Notes under the pieces: model-generated | Databases searched by the model: none | What the model was told of the DNA's origin: nothing | Seen by the model: only the letters and a program-made list of their open reading frames with translations | Made by a program: the position numbers and the translations under genes | NCBI RefSeq assembly: GCF_003363265.1 | Contig: NZ_QRBF01000011.1 | Span: 1-62,527 of the forward strand | Reading direction: 5' to 3' | Source: Dyella psychrodurans | GTDB lineage: Bacteria > Pseudomonadota > Gammaproteobacteria > Xanthomonadales > Rhodanobacteraceae | Length of the DNA stretch: 62,527 nt | Shown: positions 54,487 to 62,527 of the stretch, piece by piece | Numbering within the stretch: the first letter of the stretch is position 1 | Layout of the letters: each line of letters starts with the position of its first letter

Positions 54487-54516
54487 AGGGTGGGCGCAAG
54501 CCCACCCTCTTTTTTA
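54487..54516 (+). terminator. Rho-independent terminator after the third TonB receptor
   Basis: A 9-bp stem (AGGGTGGGC with GCCCACCCT) around GCAA is followed by CTTTTTTT. It lies close to the start of the sulfotransferase gene, so some readthrough is likely. Confidence 0.9.
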
Positions 54517-54532
54517 AGGTTGTTGATCACCG

Positions 54533-56560
54533 ATGAGCACCACGGCAACCGGCTCCGATCCCGTCTCCTTCGAGCAGGACATCGAGCACATCCGCCAACT
54601 GCAAAGAGACGGGCAGTACGCGCAAGCCTTGCACGCAGCGCAGACCTTGCTGGTCGAGACGCCAGGCGATTATCAGGCGCTCTATCTGATGGCCCGCAGC
54701 CAGCGCTATCTGGGGCAGATCGATGCCGCGCTGCAAACGCTGGCGCACATGGAGCACGAACATCCACGCTACAGCCGGCTGCACGAGGAACGCGGCCATT
54801 GTTACGTGGTGCTACGCGACGCACGGCATGCGATAGACGCCTTGCTGCACGCCGTCAACATCAACCCTGCCTTGCCTTCGAGCTGGAACCTGCTCGAAGG
54901 TCTTTACCGCATGACCGGCGATACGGCCAATGCCGCCACGGCCGCTTCGCATGTCGCCACGCTCAAGCGCCTGGCGCCCGAGGTCGTGCACGCGACCAGC
55001 CATTTCTCGGACGGCGAGTTCGATGCCGCCGAACAAATCATTCGCCCTTACCTGCTCAAGGTGGGCAACGATGTCGAAGCCATGCGCCTGCTTGCCCGCG
55101 TCGGCCTGGCGCGCCAGGTGTTCGACGATGCGGAAATATTGCTCGAAGCGGTACTGAAGATCGCTCCTGACTATCGCGCGGCACGCTACGACTATGCCTG
55201 CGCATTGTTCGAGCGACATCTGTACCAGCGTGCCTGCGAGGAACTCGAAAAGCTGCTTGCGATCGATCCCGATCATCTCGATTACCGCACGCTGTACGCC
55301 AGCGCGAGTGTCGGCCTGGGTGAACACGATCGCGCGATCGCGCTGTACCAGAAGCTTTTGCAGGATGCGCCGGGGGCAGCCGACCTGCACCTGTCGCTCG
55401 CGCATTCGTTAAAGACGCAGGGTCAGCAGGCCAAGGCGATCGAGGCCTATCGCGCAGCCACGGTGGCACGCCCCCATTTCGGCGACGCTTATTGGAGTCT
55501 CGCCAATCTCAAGACCTATCGTTTCTCGGATGACGAAATCGCGCGCATGCGCATCGAGGAGTCGTCGCCTGCCACGCCGCTCGTCGACCGCTATCACCTG
55601 TGCTTTGCGTTGGGCAAGGCGCTCGAAGATCGCGGCGACTACGCCGAGTCGTGGCGCCACTACGAACAGGGCAACGCGCTCAAGCGTTCCGAGAGTCGCT
55701 ACCGTCCGGAGATTTTCGAGACGAATACGCGCAAGCAGATCGAAGTCTTCACGCACGAATTCTTGGCGAACCATACGGGCATCGGCGATCCTAGCGCTGA
55801 GCCCATTTTCATCGTCGGCCTGCCGCGCGCGGGTTCCACACTGATCGAACAAATTCTTGCATCGCATTCGCAAGTCGAAGGCACGCAGGAATTGGCCGAT
55901 ATCCCACGCATCGTGCTCGACCTGCAGGGACGCGATCCCGACCTCGACGACCCACGCTATCCCGGCGTGCTGGCCGAGATGCAGGCCGGGGATTTTCGCA
56001 AGCTCGGCGAAAAATACCTGCACGACACACGCATCTATCGCAGCGGCAAGCCGTATTTCATCGACAAGATGCCGAACAATTTCCGGCATCTCGGCCTGAT
56101 CCACCTGATGCTGCCGAACGCGAAGATCATCGACGCGCGCCGCGAACCCATGGCCTGCTGCTTCAGCAATCTCAAGCAGCTGTTTGCCACCGGCCAGGAG
56201 TTCACCTACAGCATCGAGGACATCGCGCGTTACTACCGCACCTATCTCGACCTGATGCGGCACTGGGACGATGTGCTGCCCGGTCGTGTGTTGCGCGTAC
56301 ATCATGAAGATGTCGTCGACGATCTTGAAAGCAATGTGCGCCGCATTCTCGATTTCTGCGGCCTGCCTTTCGAACCGGGTTGCCTGGCTTTCCACAAGAC
56401 CGAACGCAGCGTGCGCACGGCCAGTTCCGAGCAAGTGCGCCGCCCGATTTTCCGCGACGGCCTGGATCAATGGACGAAATACGAGCCTTACCTTTCGTCA
56501 CTCAAGGATGTGCTTGGCGATGCATTGACGCGTTGTCGCGCCGACGGCACTCAGGCATGA
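54533..56560 (+). CDS. Tetratricopeptide-repeat sulfotransferase family protein
   Basis: The 675-residue protein is probably cytoplasmic. The first 380 residues form about ten TPR helices (AALHAAQTLL-like, YQALYLMARSQRYLGQIDAA, DYRAARYDYACALFERHLYQ). The C-terminal domain is a sulfotransferase with the PAPS 5'-phosphosulfate motif IFIVGLPRAGSTLIEQIL, followed by DKMPNNFRHLG and IIDARREPM. The substrate is unknown. The gene follows a TonB receptor, a recurring neighbour in Xanthomonadales, which suggests a shared glycan or peptide pathway. Confidence 0.9.
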   Translation: MSTTATGSDPVSFEQDIEHIRQLQRDGQYAQALHAAQTLLVETPGDYQALYLMARSQRYLGQIDAALQTLAHMEHEHPRYSRLHEERGHCYVVLRDARHAIDALLHAVNINPALPSSWNLLEGLYRMTGDTANAATAASHVATLKRLAPEVVHATSHFSDGEFDAAEQIIRPYLLKVGNDVEAMRLLARVGLARQVFDDAEILLEAVLKIAPDYRAARYDYACALFERHLYQRACEELEKLLAIDPDHLDYRTLYASASVGLGEHDRAIALYQKLLQDAPGAADLHLSLAHSLKTQGQQAKAIEAYRAATVARPHFGDAYWSLANLKTYRFSDDEIARMRIEESSPATPLVDRYHLCFALGKALEDRGDYAESWRHYEQGNALKRSESRYRPEIFETNTRKQIEVFTHEFLANHTGIGDPSAEPIFIVGLPRAGSTLIEQILASHSQVEGTQELADIPRIVLDLQGRDPDLDDPRYPGVLAEMQAGDFRKLGEKYLHDTRIYRSGKPYFIDKMPNNFRHLGLIHLMLPNAKIIDARREPMACCFSNLKQLFATGQEFTYSIEDIARYYRTYLDLMRHWDDVLPGRVLRVHHEDVVDDLESNVRRILDFCGLPFEPGCLAFHKTERSVRTASSEQVRRPIFRDGLDQWTKYEPYLSSLKDVLGDALTRCRADGTQA

Positions 56561-56728
56561 GGCCTTCCGGTTAAGAAATCCTCGTTCTGTTTTTTTCCAG
56601 CATTTCATTTACCTCGGCAACACCCCATTGCGATCTGCGACCCGAGCTTGATAGCTTAGACGTTGGCCTGGCCATCCAGGCAACGCAGCCGGACAGCTGC
56701 GGCCATCCGTTGCCACAGGGGGCACGTC

Positions 56729-57337
56729 GTGGGTTCAATCATGGGATCGAGCTGGTGCAAGGCTTTTTGCGCCCTGCTTTTGTTGCTGATCGCGTCGACG
56801 CCCTTGAGTGCTCGGGCAGACATCTACAAGTGCACCAAGGGCGGCGCCATCACCTATCAAGATACGCCCTGCGAAGGCGCCAACGTGCAGGCCACCCATG
56901 TCGACGAACCGGGATCCGGCCATTTCGTGGGTTGCTTTGCTTCCGACACGGACAACCGTTTTAACCTGTCCGTCGAAATACGCGCCAATGGTGCAGGCAC
57001 GTATCAGATGATCGACGAGCACAATCCTCTTGCCGCGGGAGTCACGCTTAGAGCGGCGACGAACGAGGAGCTGCAGGCGGTGAGTAACGGTCTCCATGTA
57101 CAAATCACCGAAGGGCTCAGTCGCGACACCGGCCAGCCGGCGACGCTTAATGTCTACTCGGTTCGCACAGGATATCGCTATGTGGTGCACTCCACGCCTG
57201 TGGCAACGGCCATCTCACCAGGCAGTCTGTACGGCATTTATAGCGGCATAGGTTCGGAGGGGAAGTCGATCACGCTGCTCTATCGGGGTGGTGGCGTGCC
57301 GCAAACGGTTATCAAGGGAGCTTGTCCGACGTACTGA
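56729..57337 (+). CDS. Secreted protein with DUF4124-like N-terminus
   Basis: The GTG at 56729 after AGGGGGC was chosen; the ATG at 56741 is possible. The 202-residue protein has a signal peptide (AFCALLLLLIASTPLSARA). Just after it comes DIYKCTKGGAITYQDTPCEG, the usual DUF4124 opening with two cysteines. The remaining 150 residues contain no known motif. The function is unknown. Neighbours are a sulfotransferase and an unidentified gene, without a clear operon. Confidence 0.75.
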   Translation: MGSIMGSSWCKAFCALLLLLIASTPLSARADIYKCTKGGAITYQDTPCEGANVQATHVDEPGSGHFVGCFASDTDNRFNLSVEIRANGAGTYQMIDEHNPLAAGVTLRAATNEELQAVSNGLHVQITEGLSRDTGQPATLNVYSVRTGYRYVVHSTPVATAISPGSLYGIYSGIGSEGKSITLLYRGGGVPQTVIKGACPTY

Positions 57338-57371
57338 TGGTGGTGTCCAGGACAGGCGGTTTCCCGCGGAG

Positions 57372-57815
57372 CTAAGTGTTCTTGATCGACGGATTGGCCT
57401 CGGCTGCCGCGCCACAGCCGAAGTTGAGGGGTACGCCATAGACCTTGTCCCCGAAGCGCGCAAAGAGTTGGTAGTGCCATAGGCCTTCGCTGCTCTTGTC
57501 GCGGTGAACATTGCGAATGGTGAGCTTGTTCCTTCCGGTCGACTGAAGGTTCTGGAAAATCTTTTCGTTGGGGATTCTCACCAGCCACAGGAATCCCGGG
57601 TTGTCGGCTTCGTCCAATGCGCAAAACTCGCCGTCGCTGGCGTTACCGGTAAGTGTCCAGGTGATCGAATGCGGTTCGTCGGTGCCGGAGAGCTTTTCGA
57701 ACGACAAACTGTGCTTGCCGCGATTGATGATGAGAAGGTTGTCGCCCCCGTCATCGCGCGGGTCGCGATACAGCTCCACACTCATCTCGATATGCTGCGC
57801 GGTGTTGTTGTTCAT
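57372..57815 (-). CDS. Hypothetical beta-rich protein
   Basis: The 147-residue protein starts at an ATG preceded by CAGGAGTT. It has no signal peptide or TM. The sequence alternates short beta-strand-like segments (HIEMSVELYRDPRDDGG, ITWTLTGNASDGEFCALDE, LTIRNVHRDKSSEGLWHYQL). I do not recognise it. It follows the TIR-TPR gene on the same strand with a gap of 67 bases, so it may belong to that transcription unit as a third component. Confidence 0.7.
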   Translation of the reverse strand: MNNNTAQHIEMSVELYRDPRDDGGDNLLIINRGKHSLSFEKLSGTDEPHSITWTLTGNASDGEFCALDEADNPGFLWLVRIPNEKIFQNLQSTGRNKLTIRNVHRDKSSEGLWHYQLFARFGDKVYGVPLNFGCGAAAEANPSIKNT

Positions 57816-57882
57816 GGTGAACTCCTGTCGACGAAAGATTGGGTTCCGTGCCGTCTGGTGCTTCCGTTTTCGTAACCCCTGA

Positions 57883-60096
57883 TCAACCTGATGAGTGAGC
57901 GGTGCCGTTTTCCGCCAGAAGACGCTTCTGGAATGCAACGTTGGCCGGATAGGCGATGCGGTCGCGATGCAGAACGACGAGCAGCTGCGCATCGCGATAG
58001 CCGCTCAACCACAATTGCTGGATCAAGCGCTGCGCGTCGGCTTTGCCGCCCAATGCCAGCATCGCCTCCACCTGCAGCGACAACAGCCGCGGATCGCTCT
58101 GTCCGCTCGACTGTGTTTTTGCGGCGGCAACAACGCCCTGGCGTAACTGTTTTGCGGTATCCAGGTCGGAACTGACGTCGGCCAGCACGAGTTGCGCGGC
58201 CATGGTGGCCAACACGCAGGCGCGATCATGCGGCTGGCGCGCCAATAGCGGATCGAGCACGCTCCGTGCGGCTTGCGCCTGCGTACGCGCGGCGTCTGCC
58301 TGTCCGGCGGCAAGCGATTCGGCGGCTTGTTCCGTCTGCGCTTCGGCCAGCTCGCGCTGCAATCTTGAATCGGTGGGACTCTGGTGAACCAGATCCGTAA
58401 GCATCGATAGCGACTGCGCAGTCAGATCGTTGGCCGGAGCCAGATCTCCGTTCAGGCGCTTCAATCGCGCCAACTGTGTCGCGTAACGGGCGAAGTCTTC
58501 CTGAAAGTCGCTGTTGTGCGGGTTGCTCTTGATCAGCCCGCTCGCCATGTCGACGGACTCTTGCAGACGATGGATGCCCACATCGTCGGCGCCTGCCAGC
58601 GCCTGCGTGCGCCCGAGAATGGCGCGTACGGTGAGCATGCTTTCGCGTTGACTGTTGTCCTCGGGATGGTTCGAACTCAGCGCGGATTCGATGGCGTCGT
58701 CGGCGCCGTACTCGGCGATGGCGGTGGCAAGGTCGCCGTGCAGGAGCGCGAGTTTTCCCAGATTGTTGTGCGCGCCGCCGAGTTCCACCGCCCACTCGGC
58801 GTTGTCGGGCTTGGCGGCAACCAGTTTCGTGGATAAGTCGAGCGCACTGCGATACGACACCTGCGCCTCGTCGAGTCGTCCGCGTGCTTCCTGCACGTGG
58901 CCGATATCGTTGTCGATCATTTCGAGGTGGAACTGCAGGTCCAGGTCAGCGCCCGCGTGTTGTTCTGCTTGCACCAGTACGTTCCGGGCTTCATCGAAGC
59001 TGCTCTGCGCGAGATCGAGTTGCCCCTGAAGCCAATGCGCCTGACCGACGAATGCCAACAGGCGCGCGTATTGCAGCTGCCTTGCCGTGTCCGTGGGTGC
59101 CCGCTTGGCCAAGGTGGCTGCAAGTGTCGATGCCGCTTCATACGACGCGATCGCTTCGGGGAGGTGACCTTGCTCCTGTCGCACCGATCCGATTTTTTCC
59201 AACGCTTTGGCACGCTCGGCAAGTACCTGGTCGGTCACATCCTTGGTCGGCATCGAGGCGAAGTAGTTCATTGCCTGGGTGTCGACGTCTTCCATGATGT
59301 CCAGGCGCTCCACCTGCTGCAGCTTGGTATTGAGATCGCCGAGCATGAAGCCGACGAGATTTTCGGCCTGCCGCTGTCGGCGCTCGGCATCCACGCGCGC
59401 GACCTCCGCCGCGTGGCGCGCCGCCAGGGCCACGATGGCGAGCGATGTCGTCACCGCCATGATCACTAATGCGGCGGCCGTGATGGCCGTCAGTCGTCGG
59501 TTGCGACGTTGCAGTTCGCGTTGTTTCAGGCTGTCGAAGCTGATGTCGAGCAGACCCGCGATCAGTTTCAGCTTGGCGTTGCGGCGGCCGTCTTTATCGG
59601 CGCGCGCATCGGCGGCAATGGGTTCGGTTTGTTGCGCGGTAAGTTGTCCATCCGCATCGAGCCGAAAACGCAGTGCCGGTGCGAAGCATTCCTCGGCTTC
59701 GCGACCTTGGCATTCGCTGGCGTTGGGTTCGCCGTCGACGATCAGGCAGAAGATGCGCTCGCTGCGGCCGAGCCGCTTGAACGCCAGCACTTCCTCCTGC
59801 ACCCAGCGCGAGGTGGCCGAGCGCGGCGAGCAGATCACGATCAGGTTGGCCGATTGTGCGAGCGCTTCGTTGACCTTGCGGCCAAGGTCGGTGGCGCTGG
59901 CCAATTCGTCGCGGTCGCGGAAAATCGGGACGAGTCGTCGCGGGACGATTCCCGCCGCCGTCCGTGTGCCCACCAGCCGCGACGGAACGCGGTACGTTTC
60001 CAGGGCCTTGTGCAACCAATCGGCCCAGGATGCATCCCGGTGGCTGTAGCTGATGAAAGCGCGATACCGGAAAGCCGGCATTGCGGGGGGCTGCGC
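57883..60096 (-). CDS. TIR domain-transmembrane-TPR protein with catalytic glutamate
   Basis: The 737-residue product (ATG at 60096, after AAGG) has a TIR_2 domain at residues 9-130. It begins FRYRAFISYSHRDASW, and SRWVQEEV carries the Glu (about residue 102) in the place of the NADase catalytic residue (W-x3-E spacing, as in SARM1). One TM follows a basic RRNRR stretch (about residues 202-225). The C-terminal 510 residues are helical TPR-like repeats that, by the positive-inside rule, would be periplasmic. TIR enzymes make ADP-ribose-derived signals or deplete NAD. It is divergent from a SLOG-TM gene. Confidence 0.88.
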   Translation of the reverse strand, partial: AQPPAMPAFRYRAFISYSHRDASWADWLHKALETYRVPSRLVGTRTAAGIVPRRLVPIFRDRDELASATDLGRKVNEALAQSANLIVICSPRSATSRWVQEEVLAFKRLGRSERIFCLIVDGEPNASECQGREAEECFAPALRFRLDADGQLTAQQTEPIAADARADKDGRRNAKLKLIAGLLDISFDSLKQRELQRRNRRLTAITAAALVIMAVTTSLAIVALAARHAAEVARVDAERRQRQAENLVGFMLGDLNTKLQQVERLDIMEDVDTQAMNYFASMPTKDVTDQVLAERAKALEKIGSVRQEQGHLPEAIASYEAASTLAATLAKRAPTDTARQLQYARLLAFVGQAHWLQGQLDLAQSSFDEARNVLVQAEQHAGADLDLQFHLEMIDNDIGHVQEARGRLDEAQVSYRSALDLSTKLVAAKPDNAEWAVELGGAHNNLGKLALLHGDLATAIAEYGADDAIESALSSNHPEDNSQRESMLTVRAILGRTQALAGADDVGIHRLQESVDMASGLIKSNPHNSDFQEDFARYATQLARLKRLNGDLAPANDLTAQSLSMLTDLVHQSPTDSRLQRELAEAQTEQAAESLAAGQADAARTQAQAARSVLDPLLARQPHDRACVLATMAAQLVLADVSSDLDTAKQLRQGVVAAAKTQSSGQSDPRLLSLQVEAMLALGGKADAQRLIQQLWLSGYRDAQLLVVLHRDRIAYPANVAFQKRLLAENGTAHSSG

Positions 60097-60224
60097 CATG
60101 ACGCCTTGCACTCCCGAAGAAGGCTGCAGCCCTCCTTAGCCGGGAAATCGCCAGGATCACCGCCCGGCGAGCTTGGCCGGCCATCGGCCGTGCCAACTGC
60201 GTTCCGGACCCCTGGGATGATACA

Positions 60225-60250
60225 CAAAATGTGAACTACATCACATTTTG
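60225..60250. promoter_or_regulatory. Consensus CRP/Clp palindrome between TIR and SLOG genes
   Basis: TGTGA-ACTACA-TCACA is an exact TGTGA-N6-TCACA site flanked by AAAA and TTTT, a 10-bp perfect inverted repeat (60225-60234 with 60241-60250). Xanthomonadales Clp, a CRP-like regulator, recognises this consensus. It lies 129 bases from the TIR start and 142 from the SLOG start. Confidence 0.75.
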
Positions 60251-60391
60251 CGTGCTAGGCTTCGTCGCACCGGCCATGGGGCAGCCGGGTGCGGAACGAC
60301 GTGGCGGTTCGGTTGCTCGGCTATGAAGGCGTATCAGGGTCGCCTCCCGCACGGCTTCACCCCCGACCTGACATCGCGCGCGGAGGCTGCC

Positions 60392-62065
60392 ATGACTCCC
60401 CTGGTTATCGGCGTCACCAGCCATCGCAATTTGGCCGAGTCCGAGATGGAGCTGATCCGGCAGCGTGTCCGCGACTTTTTTGATCAGCTGAAGCGAACGT
60501 TTCCCACCTTGCCGCTGGTGGCGCTATCCGCCTTGGCCGAAGGCGGCGACCAGCTGTTCGCCGCCGAAGCGCTGGCTGCAGGTGCCCGTCTGGTGGTGCC
60601 GCTGCCGCTACCGAAAGAACTGTATGTCGATGACTTTGTCGATGTTCTCGTGCGCAGCAACTTCGAACACCTCTGCGATCGTGCGGACATCATTCGCCTG
60701 CCATTGCTGAAGAGCCAATCGCGAGAGGCGCTGGAATCGCACGGCGAAGCACGCAATCGCCAATACGCCAAGGCCGGCATCTTCATCGCCAGTCACGCAC
60801 ACATCCTGATGACGATATGGGACGGCCAGGATTCGGGCCGTCTCGGCGGCACGGCGCAAATCGTGAAGTACTACCTGCATGGCACCTTGCCCGGCATCGT
60901 CACGCATCATCGCCAGGCGCGCCATGTACTAGGCGGTGGCGACGAACATCTGCTCTATCACATCGTCTGCTCGCGCGAAGGGTCCCAGGGCACCGTCGCC
61001 GATGGCTTGACCACGCTGCAGGCCGCATGGCGCACCGGCGACACCTTGTCTTCGGAAAATGGCCTGCCCGAAGAATTCCATGAGATGTTCCAGCAGATGG
61101 TCGAATTCAACGCCGACTGCGACAAATACGCGTCCAGCATCGCATCCGGTGCACACGCAGATCAGGCGACAGCGACGCAGAACGTCGACCGGCTGTTTCG
61201 CGCCGCCGACTGGCTGGCCATCCATTTCCAGAAGCGCGTTTTGTTGGCGTTGCGCTTGACCTACACACTTGCGGCCTTGATGGGCGTCGCCTTTGCCTGC
61301 TATGCCCATCTGGCCGCGCAGGACAACATGATTTATCTGTTCCTGGTGCTTTTCGCAGCCGGCGGCTTCGTGGCCATCCTCGCGCGCCGCCACGAATGGC
61401 ATCGAAAGTACCTGGACTATCGCGCACTCGCGGAAGGTTTGCGCATTCAATCGTATTGGCGGCGCGTGGGCATTTTGAAAGACACCGACCACGAGTTTGC
61501 CCACGACAACTTTCTGCAGAAGCAGAACATCGAGCTTGGCTGGATTCGCAACGTGATGCGCGCCGTGGGTTTGCAGGCACCTGCCAAGCCCGCACCTGAC
61601 GCGCTCGATGAAGTCATCAGCGAGTGGGTGGGCGAAGCAGGCAAATCGGGACAACTGCACTATTTCGAGCGAAAAGCCCTGGAAAGCACGGGGCTTCATC
61701 ACATCACCGAGATGGTTGGTTCGATCAGCTTGTGGGTGGGCATTGCCATCAGCGTGTTTCTGGCCATCTTTGCCTTGAAGCTTCCGGAAACCGCCAAGAC
61801 GGCACTGGTGTTGATCATGGCCGTGCTATCCATCGTTGCGGCGGTGCGGGAGGCTTACGCTTATCGGAAGGCCGACAAGGAGTTGATTCGGCAGTATCGC
61901 TTCATGCAGCGGATTTTCAGTGGTGCGCGGGCGGCGCTCGATCGCACTGATGATCCGGCGGAGAAGCGAGACATTCTTCGCTCGCTTGGCGATGCGGCGT
62001 TGACGGAGCATGCCGAGTGGACATTGATGCATCGGGAGAGGGAGGTTGAACACAGTAAGTTTTAG
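60392..62065 (+). CDS. SLOG domain protein with four transmembrane helices (SLATT-like)
   Basis: The ATG at 60392 follows GGAGGCTGCC, giving 557 residues. The N-terminus is a SLOG-type Rossmann fold: VIGVTSHRNLAESEME (residues 5-20), LVALSALAEGGDQLFAAEAL and HILMTIWDGQD near 145. SLOG domains bind nucleotide ligands. Two TM pairs follow (about 284-331 and 441-485) around a charged helical region, like SLATT membrane effectors that may form pores. It is divergent from the TIR-TPR gene and shares its Clp box. It may sense a TIR-made nucleotide and permeabilise the membrane (inference). Confidence 0.85.
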   Translation: MTPLVIGVTSHRNLAESEMELIRQRVRDFFDQLKRTFPTLPLVALSALAEGGDQLFAAEALAAGARLVVPLPLPKELYVDDFVDVLVRSNFEHLCDRADIIRLPLLKSQSREALESHGEARNRQYAKAGIFIASHAHILMTIWDGQDSGRLGGTAQIVKYYLHGTLPGIVTHHRQARHVLGGGDEHLLYHIVCSREGSQGTVADGLTTLQAAWRTGDTLSSENGLPEEFHEMFQQMVEFNADCDKYASSIASGAHADQATATQNVDRLFRAADWLAIHFQKRVLLALRLTYTLAALMGVAFACYAHLAAQDNMIYLFLVLFAAGGFVAILARRHEWHRKYLDYRALAEGLRIQSYWRRVGILKDTDHEFAHDNFLQKQNIELGWIRNVMRAVGLQAPAKPAPDALDEVISEWVGEAGKSGQLHYFERKALESTGLHHITEMVGSISLWVGIAISVFLAIFALKLPETAKTALVLIMAVLSIVAAVREAYAYRKADKELIRQYRFMQRIFSGARAALDRTDDPAEKRDILRSLGDAALTEHAEWTLMHREREVEHSKF

Positions 62066-62121
62066 CGCTGTGTTCTGCGCACGTCGAGCGTTGCCTCAAG
62101 CTTGAACCGACGCAGAGTGCT

Positions 62122-62480
62122 TCACGCTCGTCGTCCCGGCGGAAGCCGGGACCCAGTGGCGTTGGGTTTTATTTGAACGTTATCGCCAGGTTGCTCGCCT
62201 ACGCGGCGGGCGTTTCGTCCTCTCATGTGTGCGCACGCCTCACGCTCGTCGTCCCGGCGAAAGCCGGGACCCAGTGACTTTGGTTTTGGCTGTGCTGGTG
62301 CGTTATCGCCAGGTTGCTCGCCTGCGCGGCGGGCGTTTCGTCCTCTCATGTGTGCGCACGCCTCACGCTCGTCGTCCCGGCGAAAGCCGGGACCCAGTGA
62401 CTTTGGCTTGTGATTGTGTTGGTGCGCGATCGCCAGATTGCTCGCCTGCGCGGCGGGCGTTTCGACCGTCTGCCGACGGC
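62122..62480. repeat. Three tandem copies of a ~120-bp intergenic repeat
   Basis: Units start at 62122, 62240 and 62363, 118 and 123 bases apart. Each contains TCACGCTCGTCGTCCCGGC and AAGCCGGGACCCAGTG, a small hairpin. A GCGGCGGGCGTTTCG segment recurs between them, the last time at about 62450. No coding function is evident. Confidence 0.88.
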
Positions 62481-62485
62481 CGAGT

Positions 62486-62527
62486 CACTTTCTCTTGCTT
62501 GCCCAAGAGAAAGATAACCAAAGAGAA
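62486..62527. repeat. Start of a dispersed repeat (CTTTCTCTTGCTTGCCC...)
   Basis: GTCACTTTCTCTTGC, TTGCCCAAGAGAAAG and AACCAAAGAGAA form a palindrome-containing block like those repeated in Xanthomonadales and Burkholderia genomes. It continues past the window end. Confidence 0.6.

Noticed and set aside
57883-62065. Canonical Thoeris (ThsA/ThsB)
   Set aside because: There is no SIR2 or Macro domain, the SLOG partner has TM helices instead, and the TIR is fused to a TM and TPRs. Only a Thoeris-like analogy is justified.
62122-62480. Tandem repeats considered as a CRISPR array
   Set aside because: Units are about 120 bp with no short conserved repeat alternating with unique spacers, and no cas genes are present.

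Overview
The window is GC-rich DNA (about 60-65% by eye) whose genes point to a Xanthomonadales gammaproteobacterium, most likely a Rhodanobacteraceae member (Dyella/Luteibacter/Rhodanobacter-like). The reasons are three large TonB-dependent receptors, a tetratricopeptide sulfotransferase behind a receptor, BaeS/BaeR, an L2-like class A beta-lactamase, an S53 peptidase, a DUF5690 transporter and a consensus Clp/CRP box. The genus is inference. I see no rRNA, tRNA, CRISPR array, prophage or intact insertion sequence.

Left part (1-14.1 kb). After the tail of an unidentified gene, the minus strand carries a 1,906-residue secreted YD/Rhs protein ending in six FN3-like repeats, then a separate secreted Rhs 'tip' with a toxin-like tail, then a likely immunity gene. 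Together they look like an Rhs toxin system split over two exported proteins. Next come a Tat-exported GH92 alpha-mannosidase, a terminated RNA candidate with C-rich loops, and an Oar-type TonB receptor.

Middle part (14.1-41.1 kb). This holds an AraC regulator, an antitoxin-like orphan, BaeSR, two DUF1579-like secreted paralogues sharing a 17-bp upstream motif (one beside a WYL regulator), a POT peptide transporter, a class A beta-lactamase, a membrane protein, Dps, the K+ transporter Kup, two membrane diguanylate cyclases, a hemerythrin, an aspartyl/asparaginyl hydroxylase-like protein, a secreted sedolisin, a DHA2 exporter, a Tat-exported phospholipase C and a second TonB receptor.

Phosphonate locus (41.8-51.1 kb). 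A DUF5690 membrane protein is followed by phnN, a 2H phosphoesterase (DUF1045) and phnF on the minus strand. Divergent from them is phnGHIJKLM, the C-P lyase core, with a palindromic operator between phnF and phnG. No phnCDE transporter is in the window. Eight copies of a roughly 107-bp double-palindromic element are scattered from 10 to 51 kb. Two of them lie in frame inside phnH and at the end of phnI, so they are translated.

Right part (51-62.5 kb). A third TonB receptor and TPR sulfotransferase are followed by a DUF4124-like secreted protein, an unidentified gene, and a divergent pair: a TIR-TM-TPR protein and a SLOG-four-TM protein. A consensus CRP/Clp palindrome lies between this pair. 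The combination of a TIR enzyme and a SLOG-linked membrane protein recalls Thoeris-type nucleotide-signalling defence, and it is the best candidate here for an undescribed system. The window ends in tandem intergenic repeats.
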